Source: Tretioscincus oriximinensis (lineage: Eukaryota; Chordata; Lepidosauria; Squamata; Gymnophthalmidae). Taken from it: a stretch of 64,000 nt of DNA. Both the position numbers and the translations under genes were made by a program. Shown piece by piece: positions 34,816 through 47,470 of the stretch. The stretch spans positions 3,245,520 through 3,309,519 of the forward strand of contig JAJVDF010000029.1 of assembly GCA_022410635.1 (NCBI GenBank), given 5' to 3'. The notes under the pieces were generated by a model. The model was given only the letters and a program-made list of their open reading frames with translations. It was not told where the DNA came from and made no database searches. Position 1 is the stretch's first letter. Every line of letters begins with the position of its first letter.

Positions 34816-35596
34816 GTATGGAGGAGTGACTCTATGGAGGAGATTTTGTGGATATCTCAAAGATCAAGAAGAGAGATTCAGGTTATGTAGTAAGAAAGGC
34901 ACAAATATACAAATATACGTATTTCTTGATAACACAGANTAAATAGTGCAGATACAAAATTTTAAGACATTACATATTTTTGCAGCCTGCTATATAACAT
35001 AACTGTCGTATTGCTGATAGATATTGCTTCCTATGACTCATCCACCCACTGTTGACATNACTTTCAAGACACCACATGTTCACATGCATGCCATACCACA
35101 GCACTAAAATATCCTAAAATATGTTTATATATATGTTTAAAGAAGAATACAGACTACTTTTGCATGCCACTTTAATATCCAAGGTATTGTTGTTTAATTT
35201 GAATAGCATTATTCTGCAATGCAAATATACAATACTCTTGCCTTTCATAATATTCTGTAAGCATAGCAATTTTTTTAAAAAATTGAAAAAGCACTGCGGA
35301 GTGTGAAAGATGGATATAAAGAATTGCAACGCAAAATATTTAAACTGACCCATCTGATAGAACCCTATTTATTATACTGGATACACCCCAAATGCCCTGG
35401 GCAGGTACTTCTTTAAAATTAACAGAGAACTTGAACTATGTATCCTGAAAAGAAATTATAGTCTAAAAAAAATGGTTGATCCAATTGTTACTTGTGAAAT
35501 AGGAAATTTTAACATATGTCCTTTTTTATATGATCAACCAAAATGGGCATGTTTAAGTAACTACCAGTACCTGCATAATATTTAAGAATTATTTAA

Positions 35597-36111
35597 GGCA
35601 GCCCAAAACCGGGACGGGGAGGGGTGGGGGTGCGTGCATGCGGGTGCGCACATACGGACGCTTGTAGTGAGACAGGCAGAACCTCTCTTCTGCCAGTCTC
35701 ATCACAAGCATCCATGTGCGCGCGTAGCTGCTCCAATGCTGGAGGCAGAGTTTTGCGNCTGTTGTCAGGCAAAGCGNGCCAATTCGCCTCCAGCAGAGGA
35801 AAAACGCCTGGGTTTGTGACAGGAGAACAGAGCTGTCCCCCTGTCACAAACCCAGGCGTTTTTGCTCTACTGGAGGCGAGTAGGCACGCTTTGCCTTACA
35901 GCAGGCGCAAAACTCCGCCTCCAGCATTGGAGCAGCTACGGCATGCTCCAATGCTGATGGCTCCTTTTCCTTTAAAATCCTGCATTTTTATATTCCCTGA
36001 TGCATCGGGGAATGTAAAAATCCGGGATTTTAGCTTAAAACCCGGAGGGGACTATATTTTAGTCCCCCAAACCGAGATTGTCCCGCCTTCCTGGGACGTA
36101 TGGCAACCCTA
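35597..36111 (+). mobile_element. hAT foldback element, copy C, left end lost
   Basis: Same family and orientation as copy A. The left terminus is missing (starts gcagcccaaaaccgggacgg). The right end is intact at tatggcaaccct. Contains the paired hairpin aaacgcctgggtttgtgaca / tgtcacaaacccaggcgttt (about 35802-35859), nearly perfect. Confidence 0.88.
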
Positions 36112-38601
36112 AGATTTGTAATATATTTGATAGAAAAGATCCAAAGCTTAGCTTAGCTTTCTTCTGTGTCTATTTGCAGAGTTCCTAAGTGAAAAATTGA
36201 AACTGACAGTTCTCACAGTAACTCACTGGAAATTACTATCAGATGAAATGATGGCTTTTCATTAGTTTTCTTTAAAGCCTGAAAGAAATTCTGTTGTGTT
36301 CTTTAGAAGAGGTTTGTGCACATGTTGCACTGAGTTAATATATTCACCCAAACAAANATTTTCCATAAAAAAGAAACATGCAAAGCATTACTTTAGATGT
36401 GATGCAACCATGTCTTATTCTATTTGAACCTCTAGATCTCCAGGGGCCTTTTGGATATTTGTAACATCACTTGAGAACCAATCTCCCCCACACAGACCCC
36501 CAAAATGGACTTTTCACTGCTTCCTCACCTCCTCCTGCCTTCCTGCTCGCCTTTCTCTTTTTGTATTTTAATTCATGTTTTAACAAAGCAAGGAGCCATT
36601 ATATTTTTTTTTAATAAGTCAATTTCGTATTTTGTTATTTTGTATTTTTGCTTTTATTGTTGGCTGCTTCGAGTTCAGGTATACGGCAGGGTTAATAAGT
36701 ATGTATGTTTAATTAATTAAATAAGTAATTTAGACAGGGAAGCCTAATGGTTCCTTGGGGAGCATGCCGTGGCCTGAAACAAATGGTTCCATGGGCCAAA
36801 TCTGCAACTTCCAGACTAGATTACGGTAATATCGTACAAGTGGTGCTTTCCTTGAACAGAATTTCGAAGCTAATGGGATCTGCTGTTGGGGTGCAATCAT
36901 GAAAGTTTTGCAGCAACTGCAATTGCATTGACTTTAATTTATAAAGCCCTAATAAATTACCCCTCAAATATCTAAATGAGTGGTACCTCATGAAGTACAG
37001 CCTTGCTCATACAGTTATATTAGATGGACAGGACCTCAGTCCAGTGTTACCATGTCAGATGCTGAAAAGGAGACTTGTGAGAGGATCTTCTTTGTAATAG
37101 CCTCCTGCTGTATAAATGCAGATAACTGACAGAGATACAATTTTTTACTTGCATATTCTCTGAGTTTGTACAGCTTTTAAGTCAATCTGGTTTGATGTAT
37201 ATTTAAATTGCTGTGCTTAAGATATTGGAATATAAGGTCAAGAAGCCATGACAAAGTTGCTGAAAATCAGGGAAAGGGTTTGGTAATAATAGTTCTTGAG
37301 CTTATTTTACTGAGACAAACAGTAAAATATACCCAGTAGGTTAGTACTTTTGTCATAAAAACCAGAGTCAAAACGCAGCTCATTTCTGAGACAGCCAGCT
37401 TAGAATATATAACATTTAAATCTCAGGAAAATGAAGCTAGATGCAACCTTAGCTAATATTGCCCAAGTTGAAGGAGAAGTGGGAAGACACGATAGTGCTG
37501 AAGGCGAGGGACTTCCCTTCGTTTGACTGCAAACAAACATTGCACGTGACGTAATTTAGATGACTCAGCAATATCTTGCTGCCAGCAATACATCTTTCTG
37601 CTTAGTCACAAGGACATCCAGTACTATTTACTCACGATCAGGCCTTGAACTTTATTTGGCTATCAGTCACACAACCTAGGCCAGAAAAAGCTGAAGATGC
37701 ACTTCAAGGCAGCAAATCCTCAAATAAAAAGTACATTTTCTTCAGCAGCTAGACTGTCAGCTGCATTATCAATTGCTTGCTTCCTCAGCCAATTTAAGCT
37801 TAACCACCACACATTCCTGAAGTTCATTCCAATAGCAGCTACCTTAAAGTCATTAGGGACTGAGAGGAAGTGGTAGTGTTTCAGCAGTGAGTGAATGCAT
37901 AACATTGTTCCTTACTAGCCTACTCAGGAATCTGTTTCAATCTCCAGAAGCTGATTTTATTGGGAGGTGGGAGCAGGTGAGAAGGCAGCTATGAAAGCCC
38001 AGTTAAAGGAATTCTCCCTACCCTGGAGGAGATAATAATGATGATCCCCCCCCCAATGTGAATAGAATACCACTATTTTAAAATAATACAAAAAAGATTG
38101 CAAAAACAGTAAAACCTGCCAGTGGTGTACAATGTAAAAAGGAATGTATCTAAATACAATTACCATAAACTAAAAGATGAAACAGATCAAATAAATATAT
38201 TTATTCAGATAGATTAAACCATTATTCAGTAACTCCAAGTGCTTTGAAAAATGAGTTTTTTTAAACTGTGATTTAAAAAATGGTAAAGAGGTTTGCAGTT
38301 GGTCAGGGAGAATATTTCAAAGGTATGTACAGCAAGTGAAAAGAAGTGAAATCAAACCAAGGATGAAAAAGACCTTTGATTGAACTAGATACTGAGACTG
38401 TAGGGAATACAGTGCTAGAAGCAGTGCTGAGAGTATTTGTGCTTGCAACCTCATACCCAGAGCCTGAAAATCTTGGACGTTGGTTAGTTATGGCGTTTGG
38501 TGACATCACTTCCAGTGTGGGGCAGGAAATGGGATGAGACAAGAATTCATACACTGCACGAGTATGAATTTTCTAATAAAGCGTACACAATTCATGTACG
38601 A
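36112..38601. other. Intron 1, little recognised
   Basis: About 36780-36985 resembles a degraded LINE fragment (cagactagattacggtaata style) but is too diverged to assign. Otherwise AT-rich and blank. Confidence 0.4.
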
Positions 38602-38609
38602 CTCTCAGC

Positions 38610-39172
38610 TAGGGTTGCCATATTCTGGCAACCCAAAACCGGGACGGGGATGGGGTGCGCACGCACCCATATGGGCGCTTGTAGTGAGACAGGCAAAACC
38701 TCTTCTGCCTGTCTCACCACAAGCGTCCGTGTGCGCGCGCACACGCGTATTTGCTCCTTTCCTGGTGGTGGGGTTTCGTCCTGCTCTCGCNGCCAACTCG
38801 CCTGCAGCAGCGGAGCAAAAACGCTTGGGTTTGTGAGAGGAGTACAGAGCTGCCCTCCTGTCACAAACCCAGGCGTTTCTCCTCTGCTAGAGGCGAGTTG
38901 GCGTCGAGAGCAGGGCGAACCCCCGCCTCCAGCAAAGGAGCAGCTACTCAGCACGCTCCGAGGGTCCTTCCTGGATCCCGGAAAGCGTTGCGCGCGCTGC
39001 AGCCGTCAGCTCTGACGGCTGCTTTTCCTTTAAAATCCCGCCTTTTTACATTCCCTGACGCAGCATCAGGGAATGTAAAAAGGCGGGACTTTGCTTTAAA
39101 ACCCGGAGGGGACTATATTTTAGTCCCCCAAACCGNGATTGTCCCGGTTTACCGGGACGTATGGCAACCCTA
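38610..39172 (+). mobile_element. hAT foldback element, copy D
   Basis: 563 bp, the longest copy. Ends TAGGGTTGCCATATT and TATGGCAACCCTA, perfect 8-bp target duplication ctctcagc (38602-38609 and 39173-39180). Three successive internal hairpins, including acattccctgacgcagcatc / agggaatgt. No transposase. Confidence 0.93.
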
Positions 39173-40104
39173 CTCTCAGCACCAGCTAGAAGGGGCTGGT
39201 AGAAGGAAATAGAGCTGAAATTATGTAAGGCTTTGAATATTAAAAGAAAAAGCTTGAACTACATTCTATGTTGGATCTGAAGCCAATGAAGAGATTTTAA
39301 GAAAGGAGCAAGTTGATCAAAGCGATGAGCTAGAAAAATAATTTTGCTGAATTGAAACCAACCAGGATGACAGGCTGAAAGACCAGTCAAGGGAAGACTA
39401 CTGTAGGTAACACAAAAGATTACTAAAGCATGGACTAAAGTTTTGATTGAAGAAACAGAAAGGAAGGATTCAATTTTGTTACTGACTCAACCTAAGGTCT
39501 AAAGAACAAGGAAAAGTCAAAGATGAAGTCAAGAGAAATGGAACCATTATTCACTTCAATAGAAAGTTTTAGTAATGAAGATGAAGAAAGAAGTTTTGAG
39601 AGAAAATAAGTAGTTCAGCCTTTGCAATGTTTAGTTTNAAGTGATGACGTGACATCCATTTGGAAAATGCTGAAAGACATGTAGTAATGCCATCATCCCC
39701 AAAAATTAACCATCTACTTCCATATAGTTACTCTTGCAATAGGCCTTCAATTAAATAAATAAATTCTGTGCTGTTTCTCTGGTAATTATTTGTTATTGAA
39801 GGATGTTGGGGTTCATGAAAAAAACCCTTAAAAGTTAACTTTATTCAGGAAGTTGCCTCATCTCCTTTATAGTCAAGGACAGAGAAAAAAAAANATCCTT
39901 TCTTACTTTAGAGTATGTAAGAAGAAGAAAATTATTTTCATTAGCCCCTTCCTTACCTCACAGAAAGGTAAAATGGAGTCTCTTCCTTTCCCAGGACTTT
40001 ATTTCTTCCTTGCTAGAAACTGCACGGACATAGGGAATTATCTCTACTCTACACTATTTCACAATTCTTAGGAAAACCAGAAATCTTTCTTTCATAGTGC
40101 CTGG

Positions 40105-40200
40105 TTATCCTGATTGTTCTGAAGTTTAATGAATCCCGCATAGAGCAGGAGGTTGGACCCAATGACCCTGGAGATTCCTTCCAACTATGATCCTATGATT
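40105..40200 (+). repeat. CR1 LINE 3' end
   Basis: Reads gcaggaggttggacccaatg, accctggagattccttccaa, then ctatgatcctatgattt, the characteristic CR1 tail. Confidence 0.8.
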
Positions 40201-42434
40201 TATTTATTTTTAGAATAAATGTGCTTATTATAAATAATTTTTCTCAGTTCTTTCCTGAAACATCTGATGAATTCCCATTGCATATACTTTCGGGGGCTTC
40301 CTGCAATACAGAGAAAACCAACTGAATGGTAAAAGAATGAGAAAAATGCAGAGAACTGCTGTGATAAAGCTACAAATCTGTCAAAATAGAAACATTATTA
40401 TCTATTATTTAGGACTACAGTTCACGTCAGTCCAAGACAGTCTGGTATCGGTTATCTATATACTGGTAGCTTCTCATGTGATCGCCCTTGAAAATGTTTT
40501 GGAAACTACACTTGATGTAACATGTGGCAAAGNTTCTGGCAAAGAACACAGAAGTGGGATTAAACTATTCCAGCCCCTGCTCACCTGCACTAAGTGCCTA
40601 TACATTCTTGAAAACGAGAAAGCATTATACAATTAGGTTACACAGTGTCTATCAGTCCAGCTTCTCCTATACAGTCCAGTCTGGGCACTGTGGCTTTGAG
40701 GCTCTTCTTTTGCCCTTTCTTGTGATCTGCTGCTCAAAAATCAACTAGAGACAAGGCCTTTTCAGTAGTGGCTCCTCTGGGAAGTTTATCTGAAGCCTAA
40801 AATGATTTCTCTCAGGTACCAAACAGAACCAGACTGTTCTCCCAGATGGGATTTCTTAGGATATCTGTAAGTATTGCTATTCTCTGACATTTTTTATTGC
40901 TTTTTTAAAACCAAACCCTTATGTTTAACATTTTGTGTCTAATATTTTGTTTTAAAAACATATCTGTTTATGTTTTATTGCTCAAACTATTTACTACTGG
41001 ACATATGCTGAATGCTGCTTTTTCTTTTGTGTGTTCTTTTTCTAGCTGCACATTATGTACTGTACCTGAATATCAAAATGTATGCTAAACTTGCAAATAA
41101 TCAAAGGTTAGAGGCTTGCAAATAACTAATGGGGGTTAAGGAAATCCCCAAGGTTAAAGAAGTTACAGACTTACTCCATAAAGATGTAAATTCCCTGCTG
41201 GTCCCATCTTGTTCAGCAGCTTCTTCTCACAGCTGAATATGGAAACCCACAAACAAGGCAACAGTACATACCTCACCCTGCCTACTGTGCGCTTGCCAAT
41301 GACTGCCAGAAACACACTTTCTCTCTTCTTAGAGGAAGTCACACAGTTATAACGGCTAGCAGCTATTTATAGCTCTGGTTTTCATGATCTGGGCCAACCC
41401 TTCTGTGAAGATTCTCAAGGTTTTGTCTTGTGATAAAGAATTTAAAGGCTTAATTATGTGTTTTCCTGCCTTCTACATGTTTCCAGTTTCCTTGCATGAC
41501 CTGCAGTTCTGACATTCTGCAAAGTGAAGGCAAGTATCTTATCTATTCTGGCCACACCATGAATAATTTTACATACCTCTATCACATTCTTCTCTCACAT
41601 ACATACTTTTTTCAACCATTTGCCAGATCAGAGATCCTCTAGCCCTTTTGCCATTTTAGTTGCCATTTTCTGAGTTTCCCTCCGAATTTAATCTTTGAAA
41701 TGTGGCAACAATATAGTTGTATTAGAAGTCTTCCCTTCTAATCAAACATTACTATATTTGCAGTTAATCACTTTTACAGACTGTTGGATTTTGTAGAATG
41801 ATAGGTAATGCATCTGATGAATTTACCGTTATTATATCTTACACAAATTAAGTTCAGGATCACCTATGCGCAATAAGTTTCTCAACCAACTGCTCCAAGG
41901 CACAGTGTTTTATATTGTTTAAGAATAATCTCTTTGTTATGATGTGAACAAACAGTTTTACAGATTGAGTGTGGACAAATGAAGTGTTTCATAAGCGATG
42001 TCCCTCTGATTTCATTCTTCACTTCAAGATTGCCCAGAATAGCTTGGTTTTATGACTTCAGTGCCTAGTAATTATGCAAATTACATGGATATTAAGAAAC
42101 TACAGTTAATGTTATGAATGTTTTAATGAAAATATCTTCCTTCTCATTATACCAAAAAACATTTTCAAATTGTAATCTAAATCTAATTCAAATTACAAAT
42201 ATTTTCTTCTTTCTCGTACTATATTGTTTAAGCAGGAAAAACTACAAACAATCTGTCAACTACATTGACAGATATACCTGGATCATCTTCAGCAAATTAT
42301 AACAAGAAGTAGTGTAGTATACATGTTCCAGCATAACAGATGCATGAAAAGCAACATTCGTTTTTTTTAGTTTACCTTGGTCAGATCCTTTGGTCACCTC
42401 ATAGTTCAAAGGAAAGCTACCAAATTAGTGAGTG

Positions 42435-42640
42435 CCTTGATAACCATTGTTGACCACTAGCAATAGTAATCAGTCACTGGAACAGTTTACAAGAGAAGGT
42501 GGCAAACTCTCCCTCACTAGAGATCTTCAAGCAGAAGCCGGACAGCCACCTGTTAGGGTATGTTTAGTGAGTCCTGCATTAAGTAGAGGATTGGACTTGA
42601 TGACTCTGGAAGTTCCTTTCAGAACTCTGTGAGTCTTTTA
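42435..42640 (+). repeat. CR1 LINE 3' end
   Basis: Contains ctagagatcttcaagcagaa, ccggacagccacctgttagg and gaggattggacttgatgact, then a degraded tail. Typical CR1 3' region. Confidence 0.8.
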
Positions 42641-44069
42641 ATGTACAATAATACTTCCTTAAATTCATAATGACTACTTATGAAATAGTTATCTTTAGCA
42701 AAACGTATAATTGCCAAGGCTTTTACTCCCACCCAAGCTTTTTGGAATTGAACAGGTAGTAAGGTGCAAGATCTGTGGAAATAATAAGAATTTAGTTACA
42801 CATCATTTATTGAACCGCATTTGTAAAAGCTCGGACTAAGACATCATTTTATTATATCCAACTAAACTAATAATTTTTTTGGGTCAATATAATACAGCAG
42901 TATAAACCAGGATTATTCTTCTCTGAAGACACACATTTCATAAAAAACATATAGTGAAACCTCTGAAAGTACATTGGATCCATTTTCCATTGGATTTTTT
43001 TTCAGCAGTTACCAACCATTAAATTTCTACATGGCTTCTCCCCTTTCTCCTTTGATTTATTTGTTCTACACATTTGAGTGCTTCAAATATTCTTCCTTTA
43101 GAAACATAACTGCTGAAACTGAAGATTTCCAAGCATCTATTCCCCCCAAACTATTCCCTCAGAACTAACATTCAAAATAAAGTCAAAATGATTTACACAA
43201 AGGCCAACAAGATTCAGCAGTGTTGAGGGGGGCTTTTCAGCACTTACTGTGATGCTGAAAACAAGAGCAACAGGGTCATCCATTTTTTGGCTGGTAAATG
43301 CAAACAAAGCTACTACTCCCACCCCCAAAAATACTTGACAATAAACCTCTAGCTGGCAATCATAAACTACAGGACTTAAAGAAGATTGTGATTGCTTCTT
43401 GCAGTTCCGAAGGCAATTGTTGACTCTCCTTTGTCAGGCCATCTCACTATTTCTTCCCTTCCATCTACCTGATCATCAGTCAACAGCCCATTTACTTTTC
43501 TTTAAGTCTTTCCTTAGTTAATTTTGGGTTTCTAGAATGAGAAGAGTCAGCAGACACCAAATAAGCAATCACTATTGTTGGAAACCTAGAATCACTACCA
43601 GATTTCTCATAATGATAATATTCACTCTATGTTCCAGCACTATATTGGGAAAGCCACAGTTATGTGTGTCATTCCCAATACAGTTCAGGGAGAATAGCCA
43701 GGAGGCACCTTGATTCCAGTTTTAAGCACTTTATTTAATCCAACGTGGAAATCTTTCTGATTATTTGGGCCATTTAAGAAAGTGCAAGAAAAAATACTAC
43801 TATTTTAACTGTGGTGAAGTAGCCTCCTTACACCAAGTTTAAAAGCCAATCATATTGCAGCTGAATTCTTAATTTTTCTTTATTTTTTCTCTTGATCTAC
43901 TGCGACGTACTGTGGGAGGTGGGGCGCGGAAGGGGAAGTTTTGTATATTGAATGTTTGGCTCTTCTTGTTGTGGTTGTTTTTTGTCAGTTTGTTTGTCAT
44001 TTACAATATTTGTCAAAAAAGCTCAATAAAAATATTAAACAACAAAAAAAAGCCAATCCACAGTTNTTT

Positions 44070-44207
44070 GAACTCTCTCAGCCCCACCTACTCCACAGGG
44101 TGTCTGTTGTGGAGAAAGCAACAAAAGTTATGTGTGCCACCCTATGGTTGGCCTTCCTGAGACCTTCGGGTATAGGGAGGGATACAAGTACAAATAAATA
44201 AATAAAG
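44070..44207 (+). repeat. CORE-SINE, 3' half
   Basis: Reads ctctcagccccacctactcc, acagggtgtctgttgtggag, then a LINE-like tail to acaaataaataaataaa. Sense-strand partner of the reversed copies at 47271, 50405 and 56508. Confidence 0.7.
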
Positions 44208-44899
44208 GTATGAGATATCATAGTACTGACATAAGATGCAGTTTGAAAGAACATGGAAGAAAAAGCCAAGCTTGTGTCCTAGGGCCTTATTAATGTTTTG
44301 TACAGGTACTGTCATTAACCTTTCTGTACAGACAAGTCTAACATTCCAACAATAACCAAAAAAGAAACACTCCATTAGCTTCTTACAGTATGCCCTAATT
44401 CCTCTTGCCTGCAGTAATAAAGCTACACTTTATATAAGTGTTCTACCTACAAAACACCACCCACANTGGTTTCTTTCCTTTTTCTAGGTTCCTAGAAGAT
44501 ATTAATCACAACCTGCAATGGAGAATGGAAATGTGACTGTGAATCTTCCAATATTTCTCCTCATTTCCTAGTTTCTAAGAAAAATATTCCAAACGTCTGT
44601 CATGCTTCCCTGAGCTCTTCAGAAGGATGACCAAACTATGTGCACCCGAGAGAGATGCTTTGTTAAAACTGAGGATTCTTTTTCAAATGCATTTTATTAG
44701 TACGACTTGCTTGCTTCTGTCTTTTTAAACAATCACTTGCTTGCTTCTGTCTTCTTAACAACTGAGAACAAGATGCAATATAGACCTAGAGAATATGATG
44801 GTATCATGGAAGGACCTCCTGCATTTGAGTTTTTATACAAGCATACATATAGTATTGCCACCATATGGATAAAAAGCAGGCTACTCCAAATTAGAAATA

Positions 44900-44981
44900 T
44901 ATACTGCTCAAAACAATTAAGGAAACACGTTAACATAACAGTGTAACATTAAGTGTTCCCTTAATTGTTTTGAGCAGTATA
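44900..44981. mobile_element. 82-bp palindromic MITE, mariner-like (copy 2)
   Basis: Arms tatactgctcaaaacaatta and taattgttttgagcagtata, inner arms aaggaaacac / aagtgttccc. Near-perfect hairpin, same length as the copy at 29859. Confidence 0.82.
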
Positions 44982-45189
44982 TTACGCCAAAAAGGTTTAT
45001 TTATACTTAAGAATTTATATCCTATTCCTTAGTAACAGATGCCAGAGAGGTTCATATGGGGTTTATGTGGTAGCAATAGGATTCTTTCCATGTATTTATT
45101 TACTTTCATTTATATTCCGCTTTATAGCTGAGATTCTTGGGATGGATCACAATTAAAAAAACACTTAAAATAGAACAGTGTCTTCAAGA

Positions 45190-45673
45190 AGTGGGGAACT
45201 TTTGGCTCACCAGTTTTGCTGAGGAAATTTTCTTTTTTNAAAAAATTCACTGCACCACCACTAGGGGCTCTGGCATCTGGGGTCAGCTCCTGATGGCACA
45301 CACCCCTCAGTAAAAAATAAAAAATTCTCATACTTCAAAAATTTCTCACACACTTAAAAATTTTTTTTTAAATTTTTTAAAAATAAATTCACTGCACCCC
45401 CCACTAGGGTGCTCTGGCAACCGGGGCCAGATCCTGAGGGCACCCTCCTAACAATAAAAAATATAAAAAATGCAAATTTCTGATGCACTCCAAAAATTCT
45501 CAGTTTAAAAATTCTCACCCATTTTAAGAAATTCTCACATGCTTTACAGATTTCTCGGATGGGAATTTTGGAGGGGAATGGATGTTGGTGAGTGATTTGC
45601 ATATTTATTAATATGCAAGTTAGCATGAATATTAATTACCCCAGTTTGGGCCTCAGAAAATCTGGTCAGTCTA
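45190..45673 (+). mobile_element. TAGGCTGACC-family transposon with internal duplication
   Basis: Two successive copies of the aattcactgcacc / gctctggca / aattctca section (about 45244-45360 and 45385-45550), then the octamer palindrome (45595-45620) and right end atctggtcagtcta. The left end is degraded. The internal segment was duplicated before or after insertion. Confidence 0.65.
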
Positions 45674-45695
45674 CATTAGAATGCAATATGCAACT

Positions 45696-45722
45696 TGAGT
45701 TTTATATATATATATATATACA
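45696..45722. repeat. (TA)n microsatellite
   Basis: About 20 bases of alternating t/a within tttatatatatatatatata followed by cacc. Confidence 0.85.
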
Positions 45723-46378
45723 CCCAGCATATAAAATGGAATCACTATTTCAATATTCCCATATTTCAGGCTAAATATTTACCAACCTACGTGAACATTC
45801 AAAATTTAAATCAACATTTTTGCAAATTCTACTACATTGACTCCAGGGTATTGCAAGACAGTTTTAAAATGCTACATCAAATTGTTTCCCTGCTTCAGTA
45901 ATGTTCCTTTGGCCAGTTACTGGCTCTCAGTCTAACATACTTGACGTGGATATAACAAAGGGAGGATGATATTAGGTTATTCACTAGCATTTATATCCTA
46001 TCCAATACCCTCAAGTCTCAAAGTGGGCTGCAACTATTAAATATATGAAAACAAACTTTCCAAAGTTGCTCAGAATAAAGTGTGCTGCGTTGAGCTTTTT
46101 GCAAGAAATGTGTGATACAAATGCCACAAATTAAATTAGCATAAAGTTAAAAATACTATTTCACTTCGATTATTGTAGCACTAAATTACTTAACTCCTCA
46201 AAGTATCTCTAGGGAGAACTTGAAACATCCTGGCTGGCTGTGGAAGAGGAAAGAAAAACCTTGCTATGCATTAGAAAGTCACCTATGTGATCTAGATATC
46301 TCCCATATATACTATTTACAAAAAGTTAGGGATATGTGGCAATTGGGTGACAGTTATGGAAAATGTGAGATTGACATG

Positions 46379-46745
46379 CTACAATGATATTGTAATCTGA
46401 AAGTAGGCCATTTCAGTCAGATCATTCAACAGTGTTTTCCTCATCTCAAGCAATTTATTGAATAAAAAGCCAACAATTGTGGAGGGCATAGCCCAAAGAA
46501 AAATGACACTGTCTGAGTAACGTGTCAAGTGGCCCAAAGCATCAATTAAAGCTTGACAATGACATCTCATGCTGTCTACAAGCCAAGTTATTGACTGCTG
46601 AAGCATGCCCATCTCACTCTTCCTGAAGGGCACCCTCAAGTCACTGAGGTTCAGGGGTACAGGAGTACCGGCTTCTACCTGGTAACTCAGTTGATCCCAC
46701 AATTGTGCTGTTTCTCTATTGTAAGGTGTTCTCTTGGTCTCATAA
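46379..46745 (-). pseudogene. Unassigned open frame, possible degraded coding relic
   Basis: The minus strand keeps one frame open for about 120 codons, with balanced composition: LWDQLSYQVEAGTPVPLNLS, DLRVPFRKSEMGMLQQSITW and FLFNKLLEMRKTLLNDLTEM. Upstream, another frame continues in similar style (QLINVSELLAQLTDL) but with stops. I recognise no family. It could be a broken transposon protein or processed pseudogene. No splice sites tie it to TMEM63B, which is on the same strand. Confidence 0.3.
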
Positions 46746-47270
46746 AGTCAATATATGTCAAGCTTGATGAGGGGGACTGCATAAATCCCAGTTCAAATTT
46801 ATTCCCTCAATTGCTTGTCATTCAGCTCCTTGTTAAAGATCAGTGAGTTGTGCCAACAATTCTGAAACATTGATCAGTTGCACATGTGCTTTCTAAAGTG
46901 CCCAGATGGTGTCATTTGGTCCATTTGCAATTTTTTTAAAAAGCCATTATGTTCATCTAGTCCTTCCCACCCAAAGCAAACTATCCCTTATTTTTTGTTA
47001 GTAGTGTATTATAGATGCAGGTCTTTAGTTATAGAATGAAAGAAAAAATGTGAAACAAATGAAAGAAGCAAAAGCAAAATCCACTGAAGAAAAATATATT
47101 CAAAAAAGAAATTTTAAAAGAAACAAAATAGCGAAAAAGAAAACAAATCAATACATTTTATTTAATATTGGCAAAACAACATGTAACATTTGCCAAATAA
47201 ACTTTTCACATTATTTATACATTTGTAAACTGTCTCCCATGAAATGTCTAAAGGTGATGTAAAAAAGAGA

Positions 47271-47470
47271 AAAAGATTTTTATACCTCACTTCCCGAAGG
47301 CAATCAAAGCAGCTTACATAACCTTCTGTTTTTCTCTTCACAACAGATACCTTTGAAGTTGGTGTGACTGAGAAAGCTCCATAGAACTGCCTGGCTAACC
47401 CATGGTCACCCAGCTGGCTTTTTACAGAGAAGCATAGAAGCAAACTGGGAGACTTCCAGGTAAGGAGTCA
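47271..47470 (-). repeat. CORE-SINE relic
   Basis: Antisense phrases cttcacaacagataccttt, ctggctaacccatggtcacc and cagctggctttttacagag correspond to the copy at 56508. The tRNA head is degraded. Confidence 0.6.
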
